This document shows, piece by piece, positions 1-10,641 of a stretch of 64,000 nucleotides of DNA; position 1 is the first letter of the stretch, and every line of letters begins with the position of its first letter. The notes beneath the pieces were generated by a model, which was given only the letters and a program-made list of their open reading frames with translations, had not been told where the DNA came from and made no database searches. The position numbers and the translations under genes are program-made. This DNA comes from Vitrella brassicaformis (lineage: Eukaryota; Sar; Vitrellaceae), in the NCBI GenBank assembly GCA_001179505.1, contig CDMY01000520.1:62001-126000 (forward strand), in the 5' to 3' direction.

Positions 1-2415
1 GATGATGAGGCACTCGTGGGACGCGCCACTGTCATTTGGTAGAGCACTCACGGTGTTCGCAGCTTCATTGTGACTTGGGTGTGTGTGTGTGTGCTGTCAG
101 ATAACACGCTGGGCGAGTGGGATCTCTCCGGCGCGACCATCCCGACCAAGAGCTCTGTGGTGCTCGTGCCCCGAGTGGCCAACAGGACTGGCCAGTTCTG
201 GTGAGCATCACGCGACGAGAACTGGATGCTCATTCAGAGAATGAATGCACGTTCTGGTCTGACTGTGGTGTGGCTTGTCAGGCACAAGCAGCCCGTGACG
301 ACGGCGAACTTTGAGGTCGAGTTTGAGTTTCTCGTCGATGGGCCGCAGAGGACACAGTCCCAGGGATTTGCCTTCTGGTGGGCATAGACCGGAGGATGGC
401 CCGAGCTGCCGAGCATCTCTGCCTGTATTTTGGGTGTGTTTGTGTAGGTATGTGTATGAAGAGTATGCGAAAAGCTACCCGAAGAATGACGAGGAGGCCA
501 AGTCGTGGACACTTCACGGATACAAAGTGAATGCCTGACTGCACACAGACAGAACAGTGGAAAGGGAGCGCCACACTCGCTCTCTGGCTGCTGTGGGTAT
601 CTGCAGCAAAACTTCAAAGGTGTCGGGGTCTTTTTCAGCAACTTTGACAAGTCCAACCAGGTAACTTGAAAGAGGGAACCGCCGCTGGTCATCCACAAGG
701 CGGCTCACTCATCCTGTCCCTGCCTGTGTGTGTTCGCAGCTGAATCCGTCTGTCTCCGTTGCACACAATCCTGTCGGTGAGGGCTACTACCTCCTCGGGA
801 GAGACGTGCCGACACGAGGTCAGTCAGTCAGCCGAAATGCAGAAGAGCATGCCTGTGTGCACGTGCGTTGTGGTGACGGTGTGTCAGATGTGCTGTTCCT
901 TAAGTATCGCAACACGCAGCAGACCATTCGATTCAAGCTGAAGGCCGGACCGAAGGGTGTACTCGGGCAGGTGCGTGTGGGCACCACCCAGCAGCAAGCC
1001 AGGATAGTGCACGGTGTCCTTGCACTGGTCAGGTCCGCATGGGTCCCAATGCCGCGTGGATCGATGCATTCAGGGTGTGTAAATGCACTCACAGAGACTC
1101 ATGTGTCGAGTGCGGTCCATGTTTTGTCTCGTGTTGCCTGCAGCTGTACAACGTCCGCGTGCAGCCTCAAGGCTATATCGGATTCTCCTCTTTCACCGGT
1201 GGGCCACGGCAATCTCATCTTTCCACTGAGAGTGGTCCGTGCACGGGGTGTCTGTTGCGTGTCTGGACGTTTAGGCCCGGAAGTGCCTGACCACCAAGGC
1301 GATCGAGTAACACTATTCTCCTTCCACATGTACAATCTCGACATGACACAGACGGGGGAGGACTCAAACGTCGTCCATGACAGTGAGCTGGATGGGAGTG
1401 CAGGAATGACTTCACGTGATACGCACTCATGTATCGGGCTGCTGTGTGATCGGTCAAACAGCTTTGGGCGATATGAATGTCAACCATCTGCTCAAGGACA
1501 GCAAATTCGAGAACGACGTATGCAACCTGCATAGGCACACGTGGGATATTGGCATGGATCTGCATGTGACGTGTGTGTGCCGTGTGTGTGTGTGTGTGTG
1601 TATTGCCAGAGTGACGAGACGGCGATCATCCGTGAGCTGACCAGGATGCTGTACAAGCACACGTCTGAGGCAGCACCCAGGGAACAAACCATCTTCAAAA
1701 CACTCAAGTGCGTCAGAACGGCCAACCGCTACACAAGCGCACTGTGAGTATGTCTTGTGTCCATGGCACTCACTGCAGCCGTCTGACAGCTGAGGTCCAC
1801 ATGCTGACGCAGGACGTGCGCGAGATCGCCGCCGAGTTCAGAGTGTACAAGGAGCTCACCAGCGGCAACGACACCCTGCACAACATGAAACAAGAGGTAT
1901 TGAAGCTGAGAGAGGCAGGGGACGTGACGTCAGATGGGTGGTGGTCGGATGTGTCGTCAGGTTCTGGGTCTCCGGAGCTTCTTTTCGAAGCACGTGCAGA
2001 GCGCGACGTCCAGCGTGCAGGGTCTGCAAAGGTCCGTCATCACACACACCACACACACGCGTGATTCGCTCCATCACTGTGTGTGTGTGTTGGATGAGTG
2101 CAGGACCATATCTCTGATGCAGCGCGGCGGTAGTCAATCCGAGCAGGGCCTGAATGAGGTGCGTCAGCTGGCTTCGACACATACGTCGCTTGAGGAGGCC
2201 ATCAACTCGCAAGCCATGTTCAGCTCGTATGCTGTTGTCGGCGCCGTCGCAATGGTCACCTACACACACACACACACACACTGGAAGACAGAGCCATACA
2301 GAATTTTCGTTGAGATGATGTGTATGTGCTTTGTGTGTGTGCACTTCAGGTGTGTATTTTTGCTTTGATGATGTGGAAGAAGATGCGAGATATGGAGAAG
2401 AAACACTCGCTGTGA
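1..2415 (+). CDS. L-type lectin (ERGIC-53/VIP36-like cargo receptor), 5' partial
   Basis: Members of this family are type I membrane lectins that bind high-mannose glycoproteins and move cargo between ER and Golgi. Visible exons include <1-38, 101-200, 282-377, 448-526, 607-660, 740-818, 888-970 and 1144-1198, and these join in phase. They give HSWDAPLSF, GEWDLSG, GFAFWYVYEEYA, VGVFFSNFD, GYIGFSSFTG and VTLFSFHMYNLD, the usual order of the legume-lectin beta-sandwich. Next come acidic helical, coiled-coil-like exons (about 1610-2240), then one membrane segment split by an intron (SSYAVVGAVAMVT, then CIFALMMW). The short basic tail is KKMRDMEKKHSL and stops at 2413-2415. The lysine pair lies at -4/-5 rather than the classic KKXX position. 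The N-terminus and signal peptide lie outside the window. Borders between 1200 and 1610 are approximate. The family call is strong; which paralogue it is cannot be told. Confidence 0.85.
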
Positions 2416-2864
2416 TTGGATGGATGGATGGATGGATGGCTATGTGTCTTGATGTTTGTGTCCCTCCCTCTCATGTGCCCATGTGCCCTACCTGCGTGGC
2501 GTCCCTGCATGAGCCCACGCGTCCGTCCTCTTTTATCCGTCGCCTTGATCCGTGCCAGCTGGTTGACTGCATACTGCATACATATCGAACGATAAGTGAT
2601 TCATGGGTGGTGCGGTGTACAGAGGGCTGAGGGCTGACTGATCATGACATGGCTGGCTGACGTGCCGACCATCAGTGATAACATATGCGAGACCTCCTTG
2701 AGCTTTTTCTGTCGCCAGTGGCCGGCAGGCATCGATCGTTTGGCATACGTACACATGCGTACATACGAACATATTTCTTCGATCCAAAACACATAAACCT
2801 CAGAAGCGATTTGTCTCTGTTGCGCCTCTCATTGATTCACCCACTGGTTGTTGGTCTGGTCACA
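2416..2864. other. Intergenic spacer, no gene seen
   Basis: This stretch lies between two same-strand genes. It holds a short GGAT tandem run near 2420-2440 and no open frame with splice logic or protein-like composition. It presumably contains the 3' end of the lectin transcript and the promoter of the small coiled-coil gene. Confidence 0.5.
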
Positions 2865-3559
2865 ATGGTCGGCGGTGAGGGCGACGACTCGTCCGCGAAG
2901 CGCCGCAAGACCGAGGGCGCCGAGGACGAGCAGGCTACACACGATGGCTCAGACCAGGTAGGACACAAACAGAGAGACAGACGCAAAGTCCACTGGTGCA
3001 TTCACTGCTTTTCGTGTGTCAGGTTGTGTCCAACTTGCGCGTGTGTGAGGAACGTTTGCGTGAGGACGCTGGTGGGTGTGAGTGAGGAAGCACACACGTC
3101 TCGCTGATTGACTGTCTCCTTTGTGTGTCAGAGAGTCTGCTTCGCGAGTTCAACGAGTGGGTGTCGTCGATGATGGAGCACCTCTCGCAGATCACACACG
3201 CATCGTAAGGAGAGGAAGGACACACAGACAGAGAGACATGGACAGACATGCTCTTGTGTGCAGGTGTGAGGCATTGCTGAGCGAGTTTTCACAAAAGGTC
3301 GACGAACTCGACACACTCACCAAGGAGGTATATTGCACGTCACAACCGAATGCATGGATGCATCCCTCATATATTGTGTGTGGTGTCGCGTGGTCAGAAC
3401 GACGAGGGCGACGGCCACATCATGCAGGCGAGCCAGATCGCACAGTCCTACATCCAGAACGACCTCATGAACGACAGTCAGTCACTTACACCCACCAACA
3501 ACACAAACAGAGACACGACAAGCTGTTCTTGCCTTCATACAGGCGACGAGCAGGGATGA
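2865..3559 (+). CDS. Small acidic coiled-coil protein, 124 aa, unknown
   Basis: Six exons (2865-2957, 3023-3071, 3132-3204, 3264-3327, 3398-3476, 3543-3559) total 375 nt and close in frame. The protein starts MVGGEGDDSSAKRRKT, a short basic patch that could be a nuclear signal. Heptad-like helices follow (LRVCEERLRED, LLREFNEWVSSMMEHL, LLSEFSQKVDELDTL), and it ends NDLMNDSDEQG. There is no signal peptide or membrane segment. The size and helical content suggest a subunit of a larger complex, but I do not recognise the family and propose no function. The start is the first ATG before the acidic segment. It lies 449 bp after the lectin gene on the same strand. Introns end in TG-rich acceptors like those of neighbouring genes. 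Confidence 0.7.
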
Positions 3560-3580
3560 AGGACGGAGGATGACGACCAA

Positions 3581-3723
3581 AATGGGTGCAACAGATGCAT
3601 GTGATGGATGGATGGATGGATAAACAGACCAAACACAAACAGGTGCATGATGCTGAATGCTGTTGGCTTGTGTCTCCGTTCGCAATGATCCAGAAGCATT
3701 AAGCTCATAGAGTCATCAACCAT
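3581..3723 (+). repeat. Dispersed repeat R2, copy A
   Basis: About 140 bp starting AATGGGTGCAACA and ending CATAGAGTCATCAACCAT recur, diverged but clearly alignable, at 10419-10556 in the same orientation. The copy starts 22 bp after the stop of the 124-aa gene, so it probably lies in its 3' UTR. No coding content is obvious. Confidence 0.7.
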
Positions 3724-4614
3724 ACCGCGAAGAAGAGACACACAAATCGGGAAAATCACACTGGCAAATCGATATTCGCGTCTTTCTCTCTCCCATCCAC
3801 ACACAACAATGAGACAGGCTGTCACACAACAAGGAGAGATAGACCAGTGGAGTGACAACATACGCAAAGTGACAGAGACGCGCACACAGCGGTTTATGTG
3901 TGTGTTATCGCTGTGTGGCTCACAGCAGAAGTGCTGATGGGTCGTGTGGGGGTGTGCGTCCATCGCCTTCCCTCCCCCGCCCGGCAAATAAAGAGCGACG
4001 GACACAGCCACACGCTGCCACTCTAACCTCGCCATACGACTCCTCAGGAGCACACAGAGGGATCCGGACAGAGAGAGGGAATCCATCCACGCAATCCACC
4101 CGGCCACTGTGGTGTCTGTCTGTGAGACGGCCGACGGCCACCGCACACAGAGAGGGAGGACGAACACTCAATGTGTCAGATGGCCACCATCGAGGATCTC
4201 AGAGTCAGCACACCGACACACGATGCACACCAAAGAGAACAGACGCCTCTCCTCTCTCTCTTTCCTCTGTCTCCACCATAGAGAGAAGAGACACATTAGT
4301 CTCTATCGTGTGTTTGTGTGTCCATTTCCGTCTGTGGCCATCTCTGTCGCCGCCCGGCAACCCAAAAGCACCAACACTGTTCGTGTGCTGATGCTCTGAG
4401 ATTCCCGCGCGAGGCTCACGAATGCAGGAAAACCAAGGCACACACAGTACCAGACACATAAGACAGCTGGAGAGGGAAATGAAGGAAACGGATCATGAAC
4501 AACCAAAAGACAGTCAACACAGTACGGGTGCGAGTTGAGGCCTCTGGCTTGTCCTTACTCATCTGCTGAGGAGGCCGAAAACACCATCAAACACTTGGTC
4601 AGTCGCTGCATGCA

Positions 4615-4641
4615 TGTGTGTGTGTGTGTGTGTGTGTGTGT
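4615..4641. repeat. (TG)n microsatellite
   Basis: A nearly uninterrupted run of TG dinucleotides outside any gene. Similar runs occur throughout the introns of the window. Confidence 0.9.
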
Positions 4642-4899
4642 TAGGATGACGTGAAGCGGCCGCACGAGGCAGCAGAGGCTTCACATGGTCACCACCAAAC
4701 TATCAGCCATCCTTATCTGCCTGTGTGTGTGGCTCCACTGACACAGGAGCGACGGCGGTCTGCAGTCGGCAGAGGTCTTTCGCTCCTACGCCTGGCTGTG
4801 CACGGGACCGAAACACAGACAGGCAGATAGAGACATGCGTGCATGTCGTGTGTGAGTGCAGATGGTGTCGTGTTTGCGTGTGTATGTTGGCGGCCCCCG

Positions 4900-5160
4900 G
4901 CCAACACTGCCGCCACGCAAGTCAGACCTGACGACAGGCGAGTGGGCATCGCAGCGCCCGGCCGCCAGGGCTACCCCACACAGACGCAGCTACCCCTCAC
5001 AGACGCAGCTGAACAATGCATTTGGCCATACCTACAACAAACGCACGACAGCTCGCCGGACAGATCAACTAACTGATTGGCCATCCACACGGACTGCCAT
5101 GCATTTCTGTACCGACACGATCAAATGGAAATGACACCATCAGTCAATGATTGACTCCAT
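4900..5160 (+). repeat. Dispersed repeat R1, copy 1
   Basis: This 261-bp block runs from GCCAACACTGCCGCC to GTCAATGATTGACTCCAT. Its reverse complement is at 10111-10360 with very high identity: I count a handful of substitutions, one 19-bp difference and one short insertion. Similarity stops abruptly at both ends. The terminal AGTCAAT-G-ATTGACT is a small inverted repeat. It lies 255 bp beyond the 3' end of the subtilase gene and forms an inverted pair around that gene with the other copy. Confidence 0.85.
4971..5008 (+). repeat. 19-bp tandem duplication inside R1 copy 1
   Basis: Two adjacent 19-bp units (4971-4989 and 4990-5008) have the form CTACCCC[A/T]CACAGACGCAG and differ at one base. 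The partner repeat at 10111-10360 has only one unit, so this is a copy-specific expansion or contraction. Confidence 0.85.
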
Positions 5161-5415
5161 TCATCCAAACAACATCCATAAGTAAGCCATATAGGATAGT
5201 GACACAAACCAACCATGCAATTGACTCATTCAAGCGGGAATCGTTGCTGCCTCTCTATGCATGTGAGGGAAACTAAGCGCACGGACGTAAGTACGCACAA
5301 TAAGGAAAAAAATACGTACGTACATCTACGTAGCATGACTAACTTGCACATTGATATTGTCAATGTGCACACTGCATTACACCGCAAAACACCACAATAT
5401 CATCATCACATCGAG

Positions 5416-8400
5416 CTATCTCCCTTCCCCCTTGTGTGCATCCCGATGGGCCAAGAGGAACAGCTTCTCTTCATCCGTCCCGTTGATCGGCCCTGTGACA
5501 TTGCCAGGGTCATTCGGTGGCGGGGGCTCCGGGCACGTGATCGTCACGTCGGCCGTAATATCACTGTCGCACATGTTGTTGATAAGAAAGGCATAGAGAC
5601 CTGGTTCAGCGATGAAAATTATGAGGCCGTCCAGAAGCGTTCCCCGCAGGACAGATGGCTCGAAGAAAAGGTCGCTCTCACATCCACGGAAGACGTGTAT
5701 CCACGTCGCAGCCATTGACTCTTCGTTGTGAAACTCCGCACCGATGAAGCTTGGTTTGTCGAGCTGGGCGAAGAGCAGCCTTTGCGCTAAGGAGGTACCG
5801 TTACAGATATCCCTCGCGAGGTCGAAAACCGGAAGGGCCTTGTCGAGAAGAGCCGATTTGAAGGCAACCCTCGTGCCGCAGATGGCCTGTGGCCCATCGG
5901 GGATGAGATTGGTAACGAATGCGCTGTTGGTCTCATCTAGGAGGCTTGCCGGGCACCCAGCTGCACACACACAGATACAAGAGCGGGAGACATATACATC
6001 TTGCCGACATGCAGGGGAGGGGAGTGCTGTTCGCTTACGTATAGGCAACTCGCGTGTGCCCGGTTTTAATCCGGTGAAGGGGACTTCCTCTTTGCCTAGC
6101 AGACTTGTAATTGGCGGCAGTTCCACAGCCGGCCGTTGTTGGAACGGGGGCACTGCACACAAACCACACCAAAGGTGTATACAGGGCCAATCTGTTATCT
6201 CTGCTTGCCTCACCAGTTACACTGCATATTCGCGTGACAATACTGCCGTCAATGGTGAGTGCATCCTTCGGCAGCGGTGGGTAGATCATGCCCACCAGCT
6301 TATCGCCCGCCCTGATCTCTCCCCTGAAGTCGTCGTAACTCAATGTTGATGAACCTCGGCTGTTCACCTTGAGCATATCAGCACGACACTTCTCGTCACG
6401 TGTCACACCGAAGTTGAGGATCATGTCAGCGGTGGAGTTTTCCGACGCAATGACGGTCACCTCCACTCCCTTGTTGTCCCTCCCAGCGTCGATCTTAAGC
6501 AGGATGGTGTCTCGCGCATCATCGTCTTCGGTAAACAATCCTCCAGTGACCTCCACTTTCCCTATGAAGGGCACTTTGCCGTCGATAACGATGTAGTCGC
6601 TGCCTCGGCCACCGGCTACTCGCATGAGATCGAGTGCTGAGCTGTCGCTGTTGATGGTGACTGAAATGCAATCGTTGCCTTCCCGGCCATCAGCTGTCAA
6701 GCTGCCTTGGCCGTCCTCCACGGAGACGCCCAGTGCATCGTCGGACGGCGTGCCTCTACAAGGCGACTCGTTATCGGCGGCGCAGGCCACTTCTTTCACC
6801 GAAGTCTCGGTCAGACACACAGGGATGTTGGCTGACATAAGGACGGAGAACAAACGGGAATGGCGACGGGTGCAGGGGATGCTCCATCCTCCATGCCTAC
6901 CGAGTGACGTGACGGCAGCGTATGCGTCCATGAGCCCATGTCCCGTCTGGTTGTCATGGCCAACGTCGAAGTCCCCTGGGCCCTGCTGGCTCAGGTCGAT
7001 GTAATCATCCATGTCAATGGCTGTCTCGAACAGGACGTCTCGGATTTCTTCGGGCGTCATGCCGGCCTTCCATTCATTCAGGAGGGCTATGACGGCCGCC
7101 ACGTGCGGGGCCGACGCAGACGTACCAAAGAAGTTGGGAAATCCTGCGATCACACCGACGATTCACAGGCTGATATTAGAAATGTCATGTCGGTTGGATC
7201 GGGGGCTGCTCACCAGAGTTGTCCACAAAGCTCCCAAAAAAGGTGGTGTGCGTACCATCCTGCACATACAAAAGGACATCAGAGCATTCCCAGCCTTTCT
7301 GCATAGCCGTCGACCGCAAGTCGTCTTACTGCAGCGGTTATGTCGGGCTTCTTTCTCATCTCGAAAGTGGGATTGCCGTCCTTGTCAAACAGAATCGGTG
7401 TTTGTCCGTGGCTTGTGGAGGGCTCAGCCACTGGCGGATCCACTGCCCCGAAACGAGGCGTGTCGGCATACTGAATGACAGGCACACACATGCGACATCA
7501 AACCTGAGTGAAACTTGTAGGACTTTTCTAACATAAGCAGCTGCTACTGCGATAGACAGCGGCACGTTTTTATGCCCGCAGACAGTCGGTGCTCCATTGA
7601 AGAACGTCTGTGGATACGAGTTACCCAGGGGCACCCAAAGGTACCGCATAAGCTCCGGAGCCGGCCCTTCAAACAGCAGAATCTTGAGTTTGAATGCGGT
7701 GTCAGGACCAGGGACGCCGTCCACATCGATATTTCCGTCGTTTGTAAACCATAACAACTCCACGGCGTCTCTGCCGATGTTCAAGTCGGTGCCGCCGGAG
7801 CCGAGGAGGAGATTCAGCGGATTATTGGCCATGTCAAATAGCATGATATCCATGTCGGAACGCGACCCAGCTGGCCCCTCTGATGCCGAGAAAAACGGCT
7901 CCGACCACTGCAAGCTGATTTCAAACGACTCGAACACCGGCACATGTATCACCTGAAACATCGGTGGACCGCAGGCGTCATGTCCGCCTGGCTTCCTGCT
8001 GCCCCATACCTGGTGGTCGACAACAGCTTCAGAATCGTCAAAGTCATGTGCAGTGTAGGTGACCACTTCTCCCGTTGGGCCTGTTATTGTCGTCGGGACG
8101 CCTGCGTCTCTGAAGCTGTCCTGGTAGGCATTGATGCCATTGCTAAAGGCACAGAGGAGGAAAGTGTCATCGGCTGAATGATGCGGCCCCATTTGCGGTC
8201 TCACTTGCCGGTCGACGAGATATATGATACGCCCTTCTCACTGGCTGTCTGGGCGGCCTGCGCAACAGTTCCATCCTGCACCACCCAGGCAACCGCAGAA
8301 ACAAATCCACACAACGCATTCAGTGCACAAAACACACGGCAGTACCTGAAAGAAAGGCTCGGCATAGTATGAAATCTGGTTGCAAAATAAATGAAGGACG

Positions 8401-9454
8401 CAGAGCATTATGGAGATGCACAGGGCGGCACAATGGTTGTTTCTCACATCGTCAACCAGGATGTCGTTGAACTCCGCCAGTCGAAGAATGTTATTCGCAA
8501 ACACCGCCGCCCCGATAAACGCTGCGGCAAAGGAAAGGTCCGCATGTGGAGCCAAGTCGTGTACCAGCTGAGCCATCGCTGACGCACACCCATACAGACA
8601 GACCACATGCACAAGACAAATGCAACACGCGCCCTTTTCCTTATGGTGTTCAGCCCTCAGCCGGCCATTCACTCACCTCTGCCTTCGTCAATGTCACCTG
8701 GCGATCCATCCTGAACCACCAATATGCCTTTGGGTGGCAGGTCGCCAGTCTCCACATCCTTAGCCATCGACCCAAAGAAGCGGCTGGTCATGTCCACACT
8801 GTCAGAGAGGAGTCCAATCTTCTGACCGCGACCAGTCAGGCCGAGTGTGGTCCTCACCACATCGACACGGTGTGCCAAATCCCCTTGACTGGTCGCCAGT
8901 CCGCGAGCCACATCGACGCTGCCGAGTGAGTCGAATGCCCCTCGGTGAACGATAAAGCTGCGGGATGCATAGTGGAGCCTCGGCAGCGACGGCAGCCTGT
9001 CGATGGCCGACACGGGCAGCCGCCCAGACACCACCTTCTGGAACGCCACACCGTTCTCCATGCCCATCTGCTCCAGCTCCTCTAGAAGCCGAGGGGCATC
9101 GTCCTTGCTCTTCGCGACGACATCAACGACCACCAGGTCATCAGCGCGGATGGTGGTGAAGCCTCTGGGGGTGCCGATGCCCTCTCGGTCAGCCTGTGCC
9201 CCCTTCTTCGCGTTGACGCGAGCAGTTCGCTGTTCCGCCCGTGACGGGGGACGCTGGACGGTGGCTGGTGCGCGTACGCCCTCGCCTTCTGGCTGGATGC
9301 CGATGAGTGATGAGAGCGTCCAGCTGATCTTGGCATCGATGGCCTCGTCCTCGGCACTCGCACTCCTGCCACTGTACTTGGACACTAGTCTGCTGTATGC
9401 TGAGTGCAGACATAGCAGGATAATCGAGAGGGCGATAGGAGACGCCCTACACAT
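5416..9454 (-). CDS. Secreted bacterial-type subtilisin-like serine protease (S8), 1108 aa
   Basis: Subtilases cut peptide bonds with an Asp/His/Ser triad. The eleven exons (8677-9454, 8448-8578, 8346-8375, 8205-8275, 7533-8142, 7330-7470, 7214-7259, 6901-7143, 6214-6831, 6039-6152, 5416-5960) total 3327 nt and close in frame. Start: the ATG at 9454 precedes a signal peptide (MCRASPIALSIILLCLHSAYS). Triad motifs across exons are GLLSDSVD (Asp), DEGRAMAQLVHDLAP (His) and FFGTSASAPHVAAV (Ser). Between them lie AEPFFQDGTVAQAAQ, YISSTGNNGINAYQDSF and KPDITAADGTHTTFFG. This arrangement is typical, as I recall it, of bacterial S8 proteins rather than of plant, proprotein-convertase or apicomplexan subtilases. 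About 500 residues follow the Ser, with an Asp/Gly-rich stretch (GGRGSDYIVIDG) and Cys residues; their role is unknown. Introns (61-98 nt) largely lack the CA/TG tracts of neighbours. Protease family: high confidence; bacterial origin: inference. Confidence 0.88.
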
Positions 9455-10110
9455 TGTAACAATGTGCAACAAGAACTAACGGATTTACATACACCGTACA
9501 AACGCAGATCTGTCGCAACGGCCGCCCATGAAATGGGCGGCTCGGCACAGCACCGTGAGCTGGTGTTTCCCGGCACTGGCAGGCCCAGCAAAACCATGTC
9601 GTAAGAAGCCACATGCGTCTGCACTGTCCCTTGCCATGGCTGGCCCTAAGTCACGTACCTTTTTCCTCTGTCACAATGTCAGGCAGCTGCCCGAGGCTAC
9701 CACGGGTGCCAGCCACGAGGCTCTTCCCCCATCGCATCTGAGTAAAAACCTCTCACGTCTACTTGTGTGGTCGAAAGGACCGCATCTGCACATCAGTGCA
9801 CGTGCATATTTGTCGTGACTTGTACGAACCACTCGATTCTTCTCACATGACCGCTTCAGTAGTGTGGCGCCTTTTTCTCGTGCCAACATACGTTGGCTGC
9901 ATGCGGAGCTGCACAAGGACGGGGCGGGGAGATAAGGGCTATATGTGTGTGGACCCATTTTGTCCAGACACGCACTGATTTTGTGATGTGAAGCTGCTGG
10001 AGCACTGTGCGTGTCGGTCAAAATCAGTGCGTTTCGACATCGTTCGGTTCCATGTATGATGGGATGGACACTGCGTGGGGCGTACGAGTGAAGAACTCGA
10101 GAGATGGTAC
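9455..10110. other. Upstream region of the subtilase gene, no gene seen
   Basis: This contains the promoter side of the protease gene. I found no exon chain or protein-like frame on either strand. Confidence 0.4.
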
Positions 10111-10360
10111 ATGGAGTCAATCATTGACTGATGGTTGGTTCCTTTCATTTCCATTCGATGGTGTCGGTACAGAAATGCATGGCAATACGTGTGGATGGCC
10201 AATCAGTTAGTTGATCTGTCCGGCGAGCTGCCGTGCGTTTGTTGTGGGCCTGGCCAAATGCATTGTTCAGCTGCGTCTGTGAGGGGTAGCCCTGGCGGCC
10301 GGGCGCTGCGATGCCCACTCGCCTGTCGTCAGGTCTGACTTGCATGGCGGCAGTGTTGGC
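10111..10360 (-). repeat. Dispersed repeat R1, copy 2 (inverted)
   Basis: Reverse complement of 4900-5160. It carries a single copy of the 19-bp unit and an 8-base insertion near the AGTCAATCATTGACT end. It lies 58 bp from R2 copy B, whereas the two repeat types are about 1.2 kb apart on the other side of the subtilase gene. Confidence 0.85.
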
Positions 10361-10418
10361 TGGTGATGCGATAGCGTCCTCCTCTGAGCCTGTCTCTGTG
10401 TGGAAGCAAACGGCAGAG

Positions 10419-10556
10419 AATGGGTGCAACAAATGCTTATGATGGATGGAATGAGTGGACAAACAGACCAAACGCAGATGAATGCTGAATGTCGCCTTGT
10501 GTCTCCGCTCGCAACTGAGCATTACTGCAAATGGATCTCATAGAGTCATCAACCAT
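10419..10556 (+). repeat. Dispersed repeat R2, copy B
   Basis: Same orientation as 3581-3723 and visibly more diverged than the R1 pair. Conserved blocks include CAAACAGACCAAAC, CTTGTGTCTCCG and TCATAGAGTCATCAACCAT. It lies 86 bp beyond the stop of the minus-strand membrane-protein gene. Confidence 0.7.
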
Positions 10557-10641
10557 CCAAGCATCAGACACCCGAAGTATAAAATGCAGGCAGCGATTGC
10601 ACCCATCTATAGGATGCCCGGAAAAGTCTCAGGCTGTCTCG

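Larger units (their letters stand above)
3560..4899. other. Intergenic region with repeat copy and TG microsatellite
   Basis: No coding exon could be supported on either strand. The region holds the 3581-3723 repeat copy, a (TG)n run at about 4615-4641, and CA/AG-rich low-complexity sequence. The long open frames here read as biased low-complexity peptides rich in His, Thr, Arg and Ser. Confidence 0.5.

Noticed and set aside
5078-5134. Open frame inside R1 (TDQLTDWPSTR...) shared by both repeat copies as a possible transposon protein
   Set aside because: Too short, differences between copies are mostly amino-acid changing, and no transposase or reverse-transcriptase motif is present.
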